Shown here: piece by piece, positions 35,666 through 44,206 of the stretch
Position numbering within the stretch: the stretch's first letter is position 1
Layout: every line of letters starts with the position of its first letter
Origin: Cupriavidus yeoncheonensis
GTDB lineage: Bacteria; Pseudomonadota; Gammaproteobacteria; Burkholderiales; Burkholderiaceae
Reading direction: 5' to 3'
Assembly: GCF_905397275.1 (NCBI RefSeq)
Contig: NZ_CAJPUY010000010.1
Span: 1-64,000 of the forward strand
DNA length: 64,000 nt
The notes under the pieces: generated by a model
The model's database searches: none
Told to the model about the DNA's origin: nothing
What the model saw: only the letters and a program-made list of their open reading frames with translations
Made by a program: the position numbers and the translations under genes

Positions 35666-37078
35666 TCAGCCGTATTGAGCCTGGATTTGCTGCCGGTGAT
35701 ACCGCCGCTCCGCCATCAGTTGTCGGTATGTGATTGACACCCCGACTGCCAAGAAGCAGAAAAACGTAATGCCAAATGTGGTGGTGAACGCGGGCTGCGT
35801 CACGCTTGCCGCCAGAAACTGCATTATAGATGCAAGGTATGCAGCGCCTAGCCAGCCGTACTTTCGGCTCATGAGTATCCGAATAATCCTGCGCATCAGC
35901 ACAAGCAAGTACCAGGCGAACACGATCAAGCCGAATACCCCTAGCTTCAGTACAAGCCCATAGTACGTGTTGTGAATGTAGATTCGCTGCGTACCGAAAT
36001 TATCATCATCGATGAGCGCCGGCTTGTATGGCACCCCAATGCCGGCCCCTCGAAGCGGATTTGCGATAATAGCGCGCATCGCATAGTCATTCTCTATTTC
36101 ACGCCATCCCAGCGACTGACCGGACTTCACTTCAGCCCCAACGCTGGTGAAACGCTCGACCAGCGAGTCGACAAAATCCGACGAATAGACTTGCGCCGCT
36201 ATCACGATCAGCAGAATACTGACCGCACCAAAAAACATCATACGGATCTTCGCGCCCGGTCTTGCAAAGAAGAAAACGACGAAGATGCCTGCAGCAGTGG
36301 TAAACCAGTAGCCCCGCCCGAAACTAACAACAAGGCACGCAATTGCCATTAGCGCGACAAAGAACGAGCGCAACCGAAGTCTCTTATAGTGTGCCCATAC
36401 CGCCACCGTGACAAAGACAAACAGCGCGCAGAAATAGTTCGCCGGCGAAGTTGCGCGAGTCACATTAGAGTGCACGGTGCCCAATGTTTCCAATTCTTCC
36501 GTGCGGCCAACCACGCCAACGCCCAAGACAAACTGCAAGAGAGCGATACCTGCAAACAGCGTAACAATCCAGGTCAACAATTTATGCCACCTGTTCCCAT
36601 CGTATGAACAAACGCTAATCCCGACCGGCAAAACAAGCCAATACAGCATGTTTCTAGCGTCGATATAAACACTATTCCAGTCCGAGAAGTTTCCTTGCTT
36701 GATTGTAATGGCAGTGGCTATTATCGTCAGCGCCACCATGGCAAAGAAGAAAAACCGAGTCGCCCTGTCGCCCTGGAAAATTCTTTGCTTGTGCGGGTGT
36801 GCGACGAGCGACGCAATAAGGACGGCAACGGCCAGAATATCCGCAACTTTCGAAAAGCCGAACTGCGAGACAAACAGGCCGCACGCCAAAAATATGGCGA
36901 ATGCCGCAGTAGGGGACTTTCGGAACGAATGCGCCGCAGCCCCAAGGGCGACAACGCCAACAGCCCCGATCAGCGCCAATGCCATCGCCTGGCCAGCAAT
37001 CGCTGTCGCCACCATGAGCAGCGCAAAGCACACCAGCGCAATGATCCCGCCCGAACCGTTTAGCGTGTAACCCTTCAT
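35666..37078 (-). CDS. O-antigen ligase/polymerase-like membrane protein
   Basis: 470 residues with about 11-12 membrane helices and a large periplasmic loop of the Wzy_C/WaaL type. That loop runs SLGWREIENDYAMRAIIANPLRGAGIGVPYKP, then IHNTYYGLVLKLGVFGLIVFAW, where the HN..Y.......G..G motif is typical. Such proteins link or polymerise surface polysaccharide at the inner membrane. The gene lies between spike and fibre genes and by eye is richer in A+T than the flanks. A TAGAAT box at 37104-37109 could give an independent promoter. A phage-encoded one would be expected to change host O antigen; inferred. Confidence 0.75.
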   Translation of the reverse strand: MKGYTLNGSGGIIALVCFALLMVATAIAGQAMALALIGAVGVVALGAAAHSFRKSPTAAFAIFLACGLFVSQFGFSKVADILAVAVLIASLVAHPHKQRIFQGDRATRFFFFAMVALTIIATAITIKQGNFSDWNSVYIDARNMLYWLVLPVGISVCSYDGNRWHKLLTWIVTLFAGIALLQFVLGVGVVGRTEELETLGTVHSNVTRATSPANYFCALFVFVTVAVWAHYKRLRLRSFFVALMAIACLVVSFGRGYWFTTAAGIFVVFFFARPGAKIRMMFFGAVSILLIVIAAQVYSSDFVDSLVERFTSVGAEVKSGQSLGWREIENDYAMRAIIANPLRGAGIGVPYKPALIDDDNFGTQRIYIHNTYYGLVLKLGVFGLIVFAWYLLVLMRRIIRILMSRKYGWLGAAYLASIMQFLAASVTQPAFTTTFGITFFCFLAVGVSITYRQLMAERRYHRQQIQAQYG

Positions 37079-37129
37079 ATTTCGCCTATTCCTAGTCTTG
37101 GCGATTCTAGCACTTCTGGCACTTTGCCC

Positions 37130-39565
37130 TTACGAGACAAGGCCAAGGGCGATCAGCGACGCCCTCAGGCTGTTCACAAGGCTCTGCGTCGTCGCAGCAT
37201 CCGTCGCGGCGGCTGGGGTGCCGGTGGGCCGCACGATAGGCGTGGCTCCATAGAACCCCCACAGTTCATTGGCGGCATTGCCAAGCTTCGTGCCCATCGA
37301 AGTACTGCCGATAAAGTTGTTATTGCCGCCTAGGTTGATATTGGTGCCAGACTGGATACTGAAGGACGTTTGGTGCAGGGTAGTGATGGAGCCAGAGGAA
37401 ATCGAGTTCGTTACCCATGGGAAGGTCGCAGAGGCGTCATACTGGACGCCCGTGCCGGCAATCTGGAAGGGGCCGACTGCCTCCACGCCATAGGCAGGCT
37501 TGAAACCAAGCGATGATGCATACGCCCAGAAGCAACCCAGCAGGCTGGTGCCCCACTGGTTCTGGTTGCTCGGCCCGCCAATATAGCGGCGGCATACCGA
37601 CAGGTCGCTATACAACCCATTCTGACACTGACTGTTCGACGTGAAGCGCACGCCGAACCGCATCGTGCCCTTGGCGAAGTCCAGCATGCCGTTCTTCTCG
37701 TTGTTGTCGATGGAACAGCTTGCAAATGACCACATCTGGGCATACGGCGACAGGAACACGCCGTTGCCGTTGTTGTTAAAGGTATCTAATCCAAACACGT
37801 GGTTGGTGGACTGGTTACCGTAGAGCCCATCCTCGCCGCACTGCGCGGTCATGCAGCGCTGCAAGTTGTTGTCGGACGAATACAGCGCGATACCCTGGCA
37901 CAAGGTCTGCCAGACATAGAAGCGATCGGCGCGATTGGCGCGCTGCAGAGCACCGACCGTCCAGCCGTTGCCGCTGTAGTTCTTCGCCACCACACGCTCT
38001 ATGTCCCACATTGAATCCTGGCTGACCGCCGAGTGCGGTTGCCAGATGGCATCCACGCAGCCAAGGCGCCATTGCGCATTCATGAGTGTGAGGTCCGCAT
38101 TGATGGCCAGGTTCACTGAGGTCGTGCTGTTGATGCTGGCAATCGTCGTGCTGATGATCGAGCCTACCGCGTCGCCGTGCGAGCTGTCCGCGCCGGTGCC
38201 CCACTGCGGCAGCGCCGCGCCATAAATGTCCATCCGGCGCCCGATGTCCGCGCTCGTGAAGTTCGCGGAGGCGGAGGTAAAGACTGCGCTGCTCGCCGTC
38301 GTCGCGCCGTCCTTGCCCTGCTGGGTCGAAAAGCCGTAGGAGTACGCGGCGCTCGCTACCGTGATCGAGGGCGGGTGATTATCCTCCAGTACTACGGTCG
38401 TCGCGTTCGTGACCGATTGGATGGTCGAGACAAAGCAGGCGCCAGGCACATTGTTGCCGTTCGACCCAGCCCCGTAAATGGCAATCTTCTTGCCAATGTC
38501 GGCGGAGGTGAAATTTCCGTTCGCGCTGTCCGTGAAGGTCTTCGACCCAACCGAGATTGCGCCACCCGAGTACCGGTGCACGGTATTGCCCTGGAAGCGG
38601 TAGGCGCCATCCAGTAGCAGATTTTTTAGTTGCACATTCCCGACGCTGGCGCTCGTGCCATAGACCTGCGCAGGCGCAGCGGACTGTGGCTTGAGGATGA
38701 TCCCGCTCGCCCGCTTCGTGTTCTGGAACGCCCACCCGTCACCTTGCAGGCCGATGAAGCTGGTGTTGTTCTTCACAGCGATGCCATCCGTGATCGAAAG
38801 ACCGAATGGCACATGGAATGAGCATGGCACCCCGTTGTTCACACTCGCTGCGGCGGATTGCCATGCTGCCGTGTCATCCGTGCCGTAGATGTACTCGGCA
38901 CTGGCCACGGTGACAGAGGCGGCATTTGCGAGCGTCACCTGCGTGGCAGACTGGCGCGATGCAATCGTGGTCGACAACAGCTTTCCGCCGACTCCAGCGC
39001 CAACCACATAGAACAGCTTACCGACATCGGCCTGCGTGAACGCGGCGCTCGCATCGGTGAAGACAGCGGAGCCGGACGAGATTGCACCCCCACTCAAGGC
39101 ATGCGCCGCATCGAACTTGGCGCCAAACTTACGAAGGTCAATGAGCCCGTGATAGACCCCATTGAAGGCGTCACGGGCCGTGCCACCTTCGAAACCCATC
39201 AGCGCCGCCCCCTTCGCAGGGTCGGTAGCGCTGGAGAAATCAGCGCGGATGCCGCTCACCCCGTTGCCCGCGTCAGCAGCACTTGCTGCTGCAGCAGAGG
39301 CGGAGGCAGAGGCATTGCCTGCCTGTGTTGTTGCCGTCGCGGCACTGCCGGAGGCTGCCGTGGCCTGTGCCGTAGCGTTTGCAAGAACGCCGTTGGCTGC
39401 CGAATTAATATCGGCGTCCTTGTCTGCCACCAGCTTGGCCAGCGAGCGTACAGGGCCGCCATCCGTGGTTACGGTCGAGCCGGCGCCACTGGCAGGGCCG
39501 TGCACAATCTGGTGTGCGATATCCACATCAGCGGCGAACTGCGTATTTTTTTCTGCGAGGCTCAT
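37130..39565 (-). CDS. Tail spike with triple repeat and beta-helix
   Basis: 811 residues from 39565 (MSLAEKNTQFAADVDIAHQI). After a 100-residue Ala/Ser-rich helical neck and the spike entry motif DLRKFGAKFDA, a right-handed beta-helix region extends to about residue 700 (DNNLQRCMTAQCGEDGLYGNQSTNHVFG). A domain of about 75 residues occurs three times, at about 158-228, 333-412 and 419-502, each with (S/T)..VFT.A...FT.ADIG...IYGAG. Spikes of this type usually bind or cut surface polysaccharide. It follows gpI and precedes the O-antigen-like gene. Confidence 0.82.
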   Translation of the reverse strand: MSLAEKNTQFAADVDIAHQIVHGPASGAGSTVTTDGGPVRSLAKLVADKDADINSAANGVLANATAQATAASGSAATATTQAGNASASASAAAASAADAGNGVSGIRADFSSATDPAKGAALMGFEGGTARDAFNGVYHGLIDLRKFGAKFDAAHALSGGAISSGSAVFTDASAAFTQADVGKLFYVVGAGVGGKLLSTTIASRQSATQVTLANAASVTVASAEYIYGTDDTAAWQSAAASVNNGVPCSFHVPFGLSITDGIAVKNNTSFIGLQGDGWAFQNTKRASGIILKPQSAAPAQVYGTSASVGNVQLKNLLLDGAYRFQGNTVHRYSGGAISVGSKTFTDSANGNFTSADIGKKIAIYGAGSNGNNVPGACFVSTIQSVTNATTVVLEDNHPPSITVASAAYSYGFSTQQGKDGATTASSAVFTSASANFTSADIGRRMDIYGAALPQWGTGADSSHGDAVGSIISTTIASINSTTSVNLAINADLTLMNAQWRLGCVDAIWQPHSAVSQDSMWDIERVVAKNYSGNGWTVGALQRANRADRFYVWQTLCQGIALYSSDNNLQRCMTAQCGEDGLYGNQSTNHVFGLDTFNNNGNGVFLSPYAQMWSFASCSIDNNEKNGMLDFAKGTMRFGVRFTSNSQCQNGLYSDLSVCRRYIGGPSNQNQWGTSLLGCFWAYASSLGFKPAYGVEAVGPFQIAGTGVQYDASATFPWVTNSISSGSITTLHQTSFSIQSGTNINLGGNNNFIGSTSMGTKLGNAANELWGFYGATPIVRPTGTPAAATDAATTQSLVNSLRASLIALGLVS

Positions 39566-39569
39566 TTCA

Positions 39570-40217
39570 TCACCAATAGTTTGCGGCCGGCATCGTGGTG
39601 TGCAGCAGCGTGTGCAGCCCATCCACGGCCTGTTCCGTTTCTGGGAACCCGTTGCGGGCGCCTTCCATCAGCAACCCAATGTCGTCAACGCCGTTCGTTA
39701 CAGCGGTTTCGCTGCCCAGTCCGTTCGCGCCAGCAACGTTAATCTGGCTTCGCGTCCGGATGCTGGGCAGCACCAGGTCCATGTGAGACCGGAGATTCTT
39801 GGACGAATCGACCACGCGCAGGACTTTCTGCAGCGTCGCCTGCTCAATGCCAATTTGGTCCACGTCCAGCAGCAGCTTGTACGTGTACGGGGCGCCTGCT
39901 GGAACCTGGTTGAACCACTCCTGCACCTGGATGCTGACGCCAATAGCCGCCAGCGCGTCGCGCACAGCGCCAATGGTGCCCTTGTAGCGGTGAACGGCCA
40001 CCGCGCGCTTGATGGAAGCGCGCTTCTGATCGTCCGACCAGGACACGTCCCACTCGTCCACGCTGTACGCCCAAGCGAGCCACGGCAGGATGCTGGCAGG
40101 GCAGCTATCTGGGTTCCAGGACTCGCGCACCCGCATCGGCACGTCGCTGATGCGGGCTGCAGCCAGCGCCAGCGCGCGCTCCTGCGGCGTAGCGTTCGGT
40201 GGCAGCAGGTCAGACAT
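39570..40217 (-). CDS. I: Tail protein I, baseplate
   Basis: 215 residues of the P2 gpI family: LPPNATPQERALALAAARISDVPMRVRESWNPDSCPASILPWLAWAYSVDEWDVSW and the KR..I..A...HR.KGT..AVR.AL motif. It joins the baseplate to the fibres. It overlaps gpJ by 8 bases and ends five bases before the spike start. Confidence 0.9.
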   Translation of the reverse strand: MSDLLPPNATPQERALALAAARISDVPMRVRESWNPDSCPASILPWLAWAYSVDEWDVSWSDDQKRASIKRAVAVHRYKGTIGAVRDALAAIGVSIQVQEWFNQVPAGAPYTYKLLLDVDQIGIEQATLQKVLRVVDSSKNLRSHMDLVLPSIRTRSQINVAGANGLGSETAVTNGVDDIGLLMEGARNGFPETEQAVDGLHTLLHTTMPAANYW

Positions 40218-41112
40218 CGGTGCCGCTCGCCACGGTCAGCGTGATGCCGGCGCAGTAGGCGGCCTGGCCTTCCGAAACACTGATGTTCGCCACCGGATCC
40301 GTCAGGTTCACGCGCTGAACGCCAGGCTGATGTAGCGCCTGGTACAGCCCAGACAGGCTCACGTCATAGCCGATGCGATGCACATCGTCAGCGTACTGCT
40401 GCAGCGCGGCCTGCGCGGCAGCCTGCACCACACTGGCATCCGGGCCGGGATAAAGGACCAGCTCGGCAGTGATGGTGTAGTTCACGATGCTGGCCGACTG
40501 TACCGTGACCAGATCAGTCATGGGCCGCACGCGGTCGCTGTTCAGGTCTGCGGTAACGGCGCTCAGGATTTCGGATGATGCGGTGCCATCGCCGTCGCGG
40601 GACAGGACATACACCGTCACCTGCCCAGGTGATGGGCTGACGGCGGCCACGTCCTTGATGCTGCCGTGAGCGCTCAGGCCGTGGTACACATACGATCCTT
40701 CGCTGCCGGCGGTGGTGTACCCCTCCAGCGACAGCGGGATGCGGGCGCGGTACTCGTCGTCGGACTCGTAGACAGCGGGCGTTGGCGGGATGGTAGTGGG
40801 GTCCGCCGGCGTCACCAGCAGCCGAGCCACATTGAAGTTCGCGCCGATCTGGTCCAGGTCTGAACCCTTGGCGAAAGCGACCATGACAGCGCGCACAGCA
40901 TCGTTCGCTCGCTGCCGAACCAGCAGTTCGCGATACGCGCAAACCTCCATCACCTTGTAGGCTGGATCACTCTCAACCAGGGCGGAGAACTCCGGGGCGC
41001 GCGCCACCAGGTCGGCGACCATCGCGCTCAGAATGGATTCGAAATCCAGCGTTTCGACGGCATCCGGTGCCGCCAGCTGAGAGAGATTGACAACCGTGAA
41101 TGCGCCGGCCAT
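40210..41112 (-). CDS. J: Baseplate assembly protein J
   Basis: 300 residues of the P2 gpJ/gp6-like family: VNLSQLAAPDAVETLDFESILSAMVADL near the start, DLDQIGANFNVARL in the middle and GVQRVNLTDPVANISVSEGQAAYCAGITLTV at the end. It forms the wedge of the baseplate. Confidence 0.92.
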   Translation of the reverse strand: MAGAFTVVNLSQLAAPDAVETLDFESILSAMVADLVARAPEFSALVESDPAYKVMEVCAYRELLVRQRANDAVRAVMVAFAKGSDLDQIGANFNVARLLVTPADPTTIPPTPAVYESDDEYRARIPLSLEGYTTAGSEGSYVYHGLSAHGSIKDVAAVSPSPGQVTVYVLSRDGDGTASSEILSAVTADLNSDRVRPMTDLVTVQSASIVNYTITAELVLYPGPDASVVQAAAQAALQQYADDVHRIGYDVSLSGLYQALHQPGVQRVNLTDPVANISVSEGQAAYCAGITLTVASGTDV

Positions 41113-41450
41113 TACTTCACCTTAATGCCGTCCAGCGTGACGGTGCGGCCGTCAGGCAGGTATTCTCCAGTCAGGTCCAGCACCACGGCGCCGCCATCCG
41201 TGCTGGCAATACTGGTTTTGGTCAGCTTGAAACGCGGTTCCCAGCGCGCCAGCGCGTCGGCGGTGGCGGCGTAGATGTCTAGAATGGTGGCGCGGTTCAG
41301 CGGGGCGTCCACCAGCTTGAACAGACGGCTGCCGTACTCGCGCCGCATCACGCGGCTACCAATCGGCGTAGTCAAGATGTCACGGATGCTCTGGCGCAGA
41401 TGCGCCAGGCCGCCCAATGCCGTGCCGGTGGTTGCGTCAATGCCGTTCAT
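41112..41450 (-). CDS. W: Baseplate protein W (T4 gp25-like)
   Basis: 112 residues: GTALGGLAHLRQSIRDILTTPIGSRVMRREYGSRLFKLVDAP is the gp25-like core of P2 gpW. A late promoter lies so close that its predicted transcription start is almost at this ATG, so the message may be nearly leaderless for W. Confidence 0.92.
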   Translation of the reverse strand: MNGIDATTGTALGGLAHLRQSIRDILTTPIGSRVMRREYGSRLFKLVDAPLNRATILDIYAATADALARWEPRFKLTKTSIASTDGGAVVLDLTGEYLPDGRTVTLDGIKVK

Positions 41451-41457
41451 GCCCGCG

Positions 41458-41502
41458 ATTCTTGCTTGCGGGCATGTGTTGTTCCTCTTGGGTTATTTCC
41501 GC
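41458..41502 (-). promoter_or_regulatory. Late promoter 3, before W-J-I-spike
   Basis: GGAAATAACCCAAGAGGAAC followed after 17 bp by AAGAAT (41458-41463). The element abuts the stop codon of gpV. A 12-codon frame (MPASKNRGHERH) begins inside the spacer and overlaps the W start. Confidence 0.75.
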
Positions 41503-42149
41503 TACGCCTGTGCTGCGCTGGTTGCGGGTCCGTCGTGTTCGGTGTGGTGGTGCGCCTTCAGGCCGATTCCGTCCGCTACCACGTCGCCGCCGGTCAGGTT
41601 GATGTTGCCGCTGATGGCGTTCCCGTTGCTGCCGCCGGTACCGCTGATGCCGTTGCCGTAGGTCAGCAGGCCGTCCACCGTCAGCGCGCCGGTGCAGTGC
41701 GTGGCTGGCGTGTTCAGCGTCACGCCATTGTCTGCGTTCACCGTCGCCTGCTTGCAATTCACGATGACATTGCCAGCCCCGGCCACGTTCACCGTCAGCG
41801 TGTTGCTGCCGCTGTTGTACTCCACGCTGCTGCCGTCAGGGAAAACCGTGGTGTCTTTGTCGGCGCTCGCCGCCGGGGCAGGGTGGGCGTCCTGGTAGAA
41901 CCCGACCAGCACGAAGCCCTGCGACGTGTCGCCATAGGGCGAGAACACCGCCACCTGCTCGCCAACACTCGGTGCCGACCAGCGCCGCGTCGAGCCAGCG
42001 CGTCCTGTGGCCCACGGCAGCCAGTCGGTCGTCAGCCCGCCACAGTCGCACTGCACGCGGGCGTTCGCCACGTCCACGGCCAGCACCGTGCCCATGCGAA
42101 TCATGCAAGCCTGCATCCGCTCCAGCTCGGCCAGCGTGAACCCGTTCAT
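41502..42149 (-). CDS. V: Baseplate spike protein V
   Basis: 215 residues of the P2 gpV type: an OB-fold-like start (CMIRMGTVLAVDVANARVQCDCGGLTTDWLPWATGRAG), GEQVAVFSPYGDTSQGFVLVGFYQD, then a repeated beta-helix (NCKQATVNADNGVTLNTPATHCTGALTVDGLLTYGNG) and a terminal HHHTEHDG that may hold an iron ion at the tip. The trimer pierces the outer membrane. Confidence 0.9.
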   Translation of the reverse strand: MNGFTLAELERMQACMIRMGTVLAVDVANARVQCDCGGLTTDWLPWATGRAGSTRRWSAPSVGEQVAVFSPYGDTSQGFVLVGFYQDAHPAPAASADKDTTVFPDGSSVEYNSGSNTLTVNVAGAGNVIVNCKQATVNADNGVTLNTPATHCTGALTVDGLLTYGNGISGTGGSNGNAISGNINLTGGDVVADGIGLKAHHHTEHDGPATSAAQA

Positions 42150-42679
42150 GGCGTCACCACCGGCGTGTACTGGTCTTCGTTGCCGGGGCCGATGGCCGGC
42201 GACCAGGAGGACAGCACGGTGGTGGGAACGGTGCCGTCATTCGTCCACACGGACGTGCCCAAGTGCAGCACCTGCGCCCACTCGATGCGCCATGTTTCGA
42301 ACTGGTCCAGCTCGGGGTCGAAGTCGTCCGGATAGCAGCCGATCACCTGTGCGGCGTCGGTGCGGATCCCTGGCCAACGGCGCAGGCGCAGCCAGGCAGC
42401 GAACGCCGCGGCGAACCGGCGGACTTCGGTGCGCACATCAGGCGTGCGGAACCCCATCACCACGTGCGCCTCGAAACGCGCCGTTACGGCCAGCTGCTCG
42501 GTGCCGGGGTCGGCGTCGGGCTGCGCCTCCAGTTCGGTCAGCTCCAGCAGCAGGGCCGGCGTGGCCAGCCCCTTGCGCTCGATGCGATGGAACTCGACCG
42601 TCTGCAGGTCAGGGAATGCGGCCTGCACGTCCGTGATGATGGCCGCGAACAGCGCGCCAAGGTCCAGTGGTGTCGTCAT
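42146..42679 (-). CDS. Tail terminator-like protein
   Basis: 177 residues from 42679. It occupies the place of lambda gpU, between the Z-like gene and tail gene V. The sequence shows an alpha/beta layout (FAAIITDVQAAFPDLQTVEFHRIERKGLATPALLLELTELE) seen in tail-terminator proteins that cap the tube and join it to the head. It overlaps both neighbours by 4 bases. Confidence 0.6.
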   Translation of the reverse strand: MTTPLDLGALFAAIITDVQAAFPDLQTVEFHRIERKGLATPALLLELTELEAQPDADPGTEQLAVTARFEAHVVMGFRTPDVRTEVRRFAAAFAAWLRLRRWPGIRTDAAQVIGCYPDDFDPELDQFETWRIEWAQVLHLGTSVWTNDGTVPTTVLSSWSPAIGPGNEDQYTPVVTP

Positions 42680-43224
42680 GCTTCGCCTAGCTTGAATTTC
42701 ACGCGTGCTGCCAGCTCGCGACGGAAGATCGGCCAGAAAATGTCTTCCAGGTCTGGGAAGATTCGGTCTTCCACGAACACGTCCGCCTGGTCCTTGATCG
42801 GCAGCAGCTGTTCCTCGATATGCAGCCGCTTCTTGCTTGTGCGCTTGAACACAGTAAGTCGGCCTTTCGCGCCGCTGCGGGCGACGAATGCGCCGGGGAA
42901 TTCGTGGCCACGGAACGTCGCGCCGGTGGCGGTCTGCGTCGGCCTGCCGGTGAAACTGGACACCGGCATGTCGTTCAGGCCGTACCACAGCCGCACGCCT
43001 TCGGTGCCAGCGGCACGCAGCCGGATGGACTTCAGGCGCTTGCGCAGGTATGAGACGCGGCGCAGCTCCAGCTCACTCTTTAGGCCTCGCTCGGACAGCA
43101 CGCGCAGCCTGGTGGCCGTGCGGTTCAGCGCGCGAGACAGCGCAAGGCGAACCTGCTTTGGTGTGGCGTTCAGTTCGTCGCCAATCCGCAGCAGGTCGTC
43201 CGCGTCGATGTCGAAGTGGATCAT
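42676..43224 (-). CDS. Minor tail protein Z-like (tail completion)
   Basis: 182 residues with the pattern of the prophage minor tail protein Z family: RLALSRALNRTATRLRVLSERGLKSELELRRVSYLRKRLKSIRL and a basic end. It completes the tail so that it can attach to the head. Position and overlap (4 bases with both neighbours) follow the lambda FII-Z-U order. Confidence 0.75.
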   Translation of the reverse strand: MIHFDIDADDLLRIGDELNATPKQVRLALSRALNRTATRLRVLSERGLKSELELRRVSYLRKRLKSIRLRAAGTEGVRLWYGLNDMPVSSFTGRPTQTATGATFRGHEFPGAFVARSGAKGRLTVFKRTSKKRLHIEEQLLPIKDQADVFVEDRIFPDLEDIFWPIFRRELAARVKFKLGEA

Positions 43225-43535
43225 GCGTCTGGCGCCAGTTCCAGCACCGCGTGCCCATTTCCGTCAGGCTGCGGGTAACGGGTCACACCGTAGGTCTTGC
43301 CAGCGATCACCACCGCGTCGCCGCGCTTCACGCCAGCAAGATCCGCTTCCACGCACGTGATGCGTGGCGCGCTGGTGTCCATGTCGTACTCGCCCAGCTT
43401 CGCGTCCATGTACGGATCATCGAAAATCGCCGCCACGGTGCGCGTGCCACCGGCCTGAAACTGGATTTCAGCCTGCACAGCGAAGTCGTCCAGGCTGATG
43501 AAATCCGCGGGGTTGTCCCAGGCCGGATGGGGCAT
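43221..43535 (-). CDS. Head-tail connector, lambda FII-like
   Basis: 104 residues (ISLDDFAVQAEIQFQAGGTRTVAAIFDDPYMDAKLGEYDMDTSAPRITCVEADL; then GDAVVIAGKTYGVTRYPQPDGNGHAVLEL). The beta-rich plan with a conserved G(K/R)TY.V is typical of the FII-type neck protein that plugs the portal exit. Confidence 0.72.
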   Translation of the reverse strand: MPHPAWDNPADFISLDDFAVQAEIQFQAGGTRTVAAIFDDPYMDAKLGEYDMDTSAPRITCVEADLAGVKRGDAVVIAGKTYGVTRYPQPDGNGHAVLELAPDA

Positions 43536-43897
43536 CAGCCCTGGTCCTTGTCGCCCACCAGAGAAACGCTGGCAGTAACGGTCGGCGTGCTGCCGCCCAG
43601 CGTGTTGACCACGCGCACGTACTTCTTGAACTGGTCCAGGGAAACGTACTTCGCTTGGTAGCTCGCGGCAGCATTCGTCACCTGGTCGAATGCCACGCCG
43701 GTGTCGGCCCAGCCGGACACACCATCGTCGCTGTGCTGCAGCTTCACGTCGCTGGTTTGGCCAGCGCCGCCGGTGGCGGACGAATTCAGCACGACATACC
43801 CGTTCCCGGTGAACCCGGACACGTCAACGGCGACGCCATTGTTGGTTGCGCTCAGTGCTGCGGCAACGCTAAGTGCGATGAGATTGGTAGGGCGCAT
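43535..43897 (-). CDS. Head protein, possibly decoration-type
   Basis: 120 residues, beta-rich and uncharged, with GNGYVVLNSSATGGAGQTSDVKLQHSDDGVSGWADTGVAFDQV and a VVNTLGGSTPTVTASVSLVG end. The hydrophobic start MRPTNLIALSVAAALSATNNGVAVDV is not a convincing signal peptide. It lies between the connector and the capsid block. Role uncertain: minor head or tail component. Confidence 0.5.
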   Translation of the reverse strand: MRPTNLIALSVAAALSATNNGVAVDVSGFTGNGYVVLNSSATGGAGQTSDVKLQHSDDGVSGWADTGVAFDQVTNAAASYQAKYVSLDQFKKYVRVVNTLGGSTPTVTASVSLVGDKDQG

Positions 43898-43899
43898 AG

Positions 43900-44139
43900 T
43901 TACTCGCTCGCCTCTGCGTTGTGGCCGTTGGCGGTCTGCTCGGTGGATTCCTCGCCTTCTTCTGCGGCGTTCGGTTCCTCGTCCGGTGCCGTCACCAGCT
44001 CGGCCTTTTCACGACGCAGCAGGTCCTTGGCTTCGGGTTCGTTTACCTCGATCAGCGTTCCGGCCGGCAGTAGCTGGCCGTCCATGCCGATGGCGCTTTT
44101 CAGCTTGAGAACGAAACTCTTTTTCGGGGTGTCTTTCAT
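43900..44139 (-). CDS. Small acidic head-region protein
   Basis: 79 residues from 44139. A short beta segment (KSFVLKLKSAIGMDGQLLPAGTLIEVNEPEAKDLLRREKAELV) is followed by a strongly acidic, Glu-rich tail. It occupies the position of lambda gpFI, which helps packaging and also carries a charged tail. Homology is not shown by sequence alone. Confidence 0.55.
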   Translation of the reverse strand: MKDTPKKSFVLKLKSAIGMDGQLLPAGTLIEVNEPEAKDLLRREKAELVTAPDEEPNAAEEGEESTEQTANGHNAEASE

Positions 44140-44206
44140 GATTCTCTGGCGGATGAAATAGGGGCCGCCGGCTGGCGGCCCTCGGGTCACTTCACAGCGT
44201 CGCCGC

